The notes beneath the pieces were generated by a model. That model worked only from the letters and a program-made list of their open reading frames with translations, was not told the DNA's origin and made no database searches. 64,000 nucleotides of DNA from Ceratotherium simum simum (lineage: Eukaryota > Chordata > Mammalia > Perissodactyla > Rhinocerotidae). Made by a program: the position numbers and the translations under genes. Shown here piece by piece: positions 61,041 to 64,000 of the stretch (within the stretch, counting starts at the first letter, position 1; each line of letters opens with the position of its first letter). The stretch spans positions 8,644,460 through 8,708,459 of the forward strand of contig NW_004454182.1 in assembly GCF_000283155.1 (NCBI RefSeq), written 5' to 3'.

Positions 61041-61309
61041 ACATTTTGGAATTTTTAATAGACTATAATGGATAGGACAGCTTTGCTGGTGAACACAGAG
61101 AAATGAACTTCTCAAGATCTTTGAAAATTTAAAAAATAAATTCCTAATTTTTATTTGATAATGTATGAATTTTCTTTGTAAGAGGAGGCCAAAAAAAAAA
61201 GAATTAAAAAATAAAAATCATAAAGAATACAGAAAATTGTAGTATCGATCTCTAAATCTCATAGTTTATTCTTTCTTTTATCTTCAAACATGCCAAAATA
61301 AATGAGGCC

Positions 61310-61690
61310 TAGAAATATTAATGATATACAATAGATTATTATGCAGGTATTAAAATGATAATGAATATTATGTTTATTGACAAGGAAGGACATTCAAAAT
61401 ACATTGTTAGGTAAAGAAAAAGATATTACAAAACAGTATGTATAGTATGGTCCTATATTGAAAAAAGTGTACATGTGTGTGTATATATACACACACACAT
61501 ATATGTAATTTTTTTTTGCATGGGGCAACACGTAGAAGAATATACTTTAAAATAATAACAATGTTTATATTGTATAGAATTTGGAGTGACCCTATTTTTG
61601 CTTATTTTCTAACTTTTCTCCATGCTCATGTAGCTTTGAAATAACTTTTAAAAATAAAGGAAAACATTTTAAAACGGAAACGTTATTGAC
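61310..61690 (+). mobile_element. Old L1 3' fragment
   Basis: gcaggtattaaaatgataatg, ggtaaagaaaaagatattac, typical decayed L1 3' sequence, with a small TG/TA/CA microsatellite at about 61474-61505. Confidence 0.6.
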
Positions 61691-61859
61691 AGCTAATGGT
61701 AGCAAGGAGAGGGGCAAAAAGCAATTTTGTTTTTCACATAGTGTGAAAATGACTACTGCTATCCTTTAAAATGCTAAAAGGTTAGATATTATTGATATAT
61801 ATTATTAAAATATAAGTAATTTTAATTGTATCAAATAATCCATTAACAATGAAATCTTA

Positions 61860-62000
<141 letters not shown>

Positions 62001-62919
62001 CTATAGGCCCCCAGGAAATATTGAATTATTTTTATTACTTTAAAGTAATCCCAAATATTTAATTCCCATGTAAAGCTGAGCTGGTAGCACCAAATAAAAC
62101 AACAAAAGAGAGCAACGAATTTATGGAATTTGCAAATAAGTTATTGACAACAATCAACACACTATTACTCTGACTCTTGGCTATTGTGAATCCACTTTTG
62201 AAATGATAGCCTAGCTCTCTGCCCCATCCAGCCTGCCATATCACCCGTCACTCCAGGAATTTGAGAAACTTAAGAGCTGGGGCCAAGGTCTCAGAGAAAA
62301 TATGGATATCAGGATATCCACTATTATTATGGCTCATGTCTTCCAGTTTTGCAGTTTTCCAGCTAGGGAGAAGACATGGAAAAACATGTCTAAAATTATC
62401 TTTCTCCCTTACTTCCTAAAAAGACCTACATATTAGGTGTCATTGATTTAAGGCTCAGCAGTTAGACAATCTGATAACAAATATGCTAAGGTGTAAGGGA
62501 CTAGTATAGGGCTTATATCTTAATCCACCATGGAAAATGCCTTACACTAAAGAATGAATCATTCGTAATGGTGGAAAGAGTCTTACTTGGAAGGTCATTA
62601 CGAGGAAGAGCAGGCCAGAGAAAAACAACTTTTGGAAAACACTGAAATAATTGAATTTCTCTTTTCATAAACTATAATTAATCTATAAATTGATAAAATT
62701 AATAAAAACTGCACCAAAATACTAAAAATATTTATTTTAAAGAACACATAACAATGAGTAAATGAGTTAAGACTCATTCTCGTTTCTGGCTAATGTTCAG
62801 CTTAGATGTGAGAGGGCTGGAAAAGTTAGAATATTCTACACAGAGGAAGACAAAGGAAGTCTTTTTAGTTTTCACGATTTTAAATATCATATACATGCTG
62901 GAAAATCTCAAATATATAC

Positions 62920-63965
62920 CTTCAACCCAGACTTCTCCTTTGAGTTCTAGACTCTTACATGTACGTTTCTACTTTGAACCTGTCTGCTTAGATGACTAAT
63001 GGGCATCTCAAACATAACGTGTCCAAAAACTGAACTCTTGATCGTCCCCTCAAAACTCTCTCCTCCCCACTCCTCTATTTTTCAGTCCATGATGCCATTA
63101 TTTGTGTCCCCAAAATAAATCTAGGACCCAGGTCCACTGCTACCACTCTGGTCAAGACCACCATCCTCTCTTGCCTGAACTAGTATAATTTCCCCCTAAA
63201 CTGGTCTTGGTTCCGTGCTTGCCTTCAAATCCGTTCATCACAGACTCAAAATGCTTCAATGGCTTCTTACTACGTTTTAAACAAAGCTCATCCAGAGCCA
63301 TTCTCTGCTTTGCTTATCACCACATTGGTCTCGCTTATTTCCTAGAGCTCACCAAGCTCTTTCTCCTCTTGAAATGTTCATTTGTTCTCCTCTCTACCTG
63401 GAATGCACTTCCACTGGGCTGTTTGCATTGTTAGTTTTCTTTTCTTCAAGTGTTAATTTCAATGACAGGTCTTCCCACCCTATCTCTAAGTTATTCTCTA
63501 TCATAGTACCCCGTTAATTGCTTTCATAGTACTTTTCCTTATTTGTAATTATGTATTAATTTATTTTCCCCTACTAGACTGTAAGCTTTATGAAATGGGG
63601 ACCATTTTAGTTCCCTCCACACTATGTAGTCAATGCCTAGCATAATAACAGCAAACATTTACAAAACACTAAATAGATGCCAGGCCCTGTTGGTAACTAC
63701 TTTTACAATGAATACATCCTCACAATAGCTCTATGAGACACACATTATTATCCCCCTTTTACAGATGAGGAAACTAAGGCACCAAGAGGTTAAGTATTTG
63801 TGCCCAAGGATACACAGTTATCAAGCAGTAGACCCATATCTAAACCTGTGCCCAATGCTGAGAGATCAGTCCCTTAACCATTACACCTCTAGCAATGCTA
63901 TCCTGATAGTGATGGGTGCCTGATGAGTACTCAGCAAATATTTGTTGCCAGAATGAACGAAAGAG
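62920..63965 (+). mobile_element. L2 LINE 3' end split by MIR
   Basis: ctggaatgcacttccactggg, actagactgtaagctttatgaaatgggg and, after the MIR, tactcagcaaatatttgttgcc form an L2 3' end interrupted at about 63645. Confidence 0.75.
63646..63880 (-). mobile_element. MIR SINE nested in L2
   Basis: ccccttttacagatgaggaaactaaggcac and acagttatcaagcagtagac, complement-type MIR. Confidence 0.75.
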
Positions 63966-64000
63966 CCATTAAAAGATTAGAGAGTAAGTGGGATATAGGT

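Larger units (their letters stand above)
62001..64000 (-). other. LRP2BP: LRP2BP upstream intron (partial)
   Basis: The N-terminal LRP2BP exon is not present here. The segment 62001-62920 holds no recognised feature; the rest is the L2/MIR pair. Confidence 0.7.

Overview
This is a vertebrate genomic window, clearly placental mammal and most likely a perissodactyl. It has long AT-rich introns with GT..AG boundaries and dense interspersed repeats. At least 17 copies of a tRNA-headed SINE with the 'gggccggccc..tggttaag' head are present, the Equine Repetitive Element (ERE) type found in horses, rhinoceroses and tapirs. The younger copies carry a tail ('catacaactatctactggggctttgggg') that looks less like the horse consensus I remember, so a rhinoceros or tapir is possible. 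There is no prokaryotic, viral or plasmid organisation.

Two protein-coding genes are present, arranged tail to tail. Positions 1-43790 hold the 3' two thirds of SNX25 (sorting nexin 25) on the + strand. Thirteen coding exons, from 6731 to the TGA at 43264-43266, give 614 residues with every splice phase matching. They cover the stretch after the PXA domain, the RGS domain, a coiled-coil-like linker, the PX domain and the C-terminal nexin domain. The 5' exons (N-terminus and PXA domain) lie left of the window. Positions 47513-62000 hold the last six coding exons of LRP2BP (megalin-binding protein with Sel1-like repeats) on the - strand. They give 275 residues, and the N-terminal exon or exons lie to the right. 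Neither gene shows a frameshift or an internal stop. This matches the SNX25-LRP2BP neighbourhood known on human 4q35.

The rest is intron or intergenic DNA filled with layered repeats: ERE SINEs (many with clear target-site duplications), L1 fragments, old L2 and MIR, MLT1-type LTRs, hAT relics (MER20-like, MER5A-like), a 303-bp palindromic TA-flanked MITE, and a tiny 3'-end retrocopy of some mRNA with its own poly(A) tail. Two assembly gaps occur (14890-15284 and 45388-45487).

The two proteins have related trafficking roles. SNX25 is a phosphoinositide-binding-type sorting nexin of endosomes, and LRP2BP is a cytoplasmic partner of the endocytic receptor megalin. Their adjacency does not show co-regulation. 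I did not find a new molecular system. The points most worth a second look are repeats abutting exons, the MITE, the mini-retrocopy and the SINE subfamily structure.
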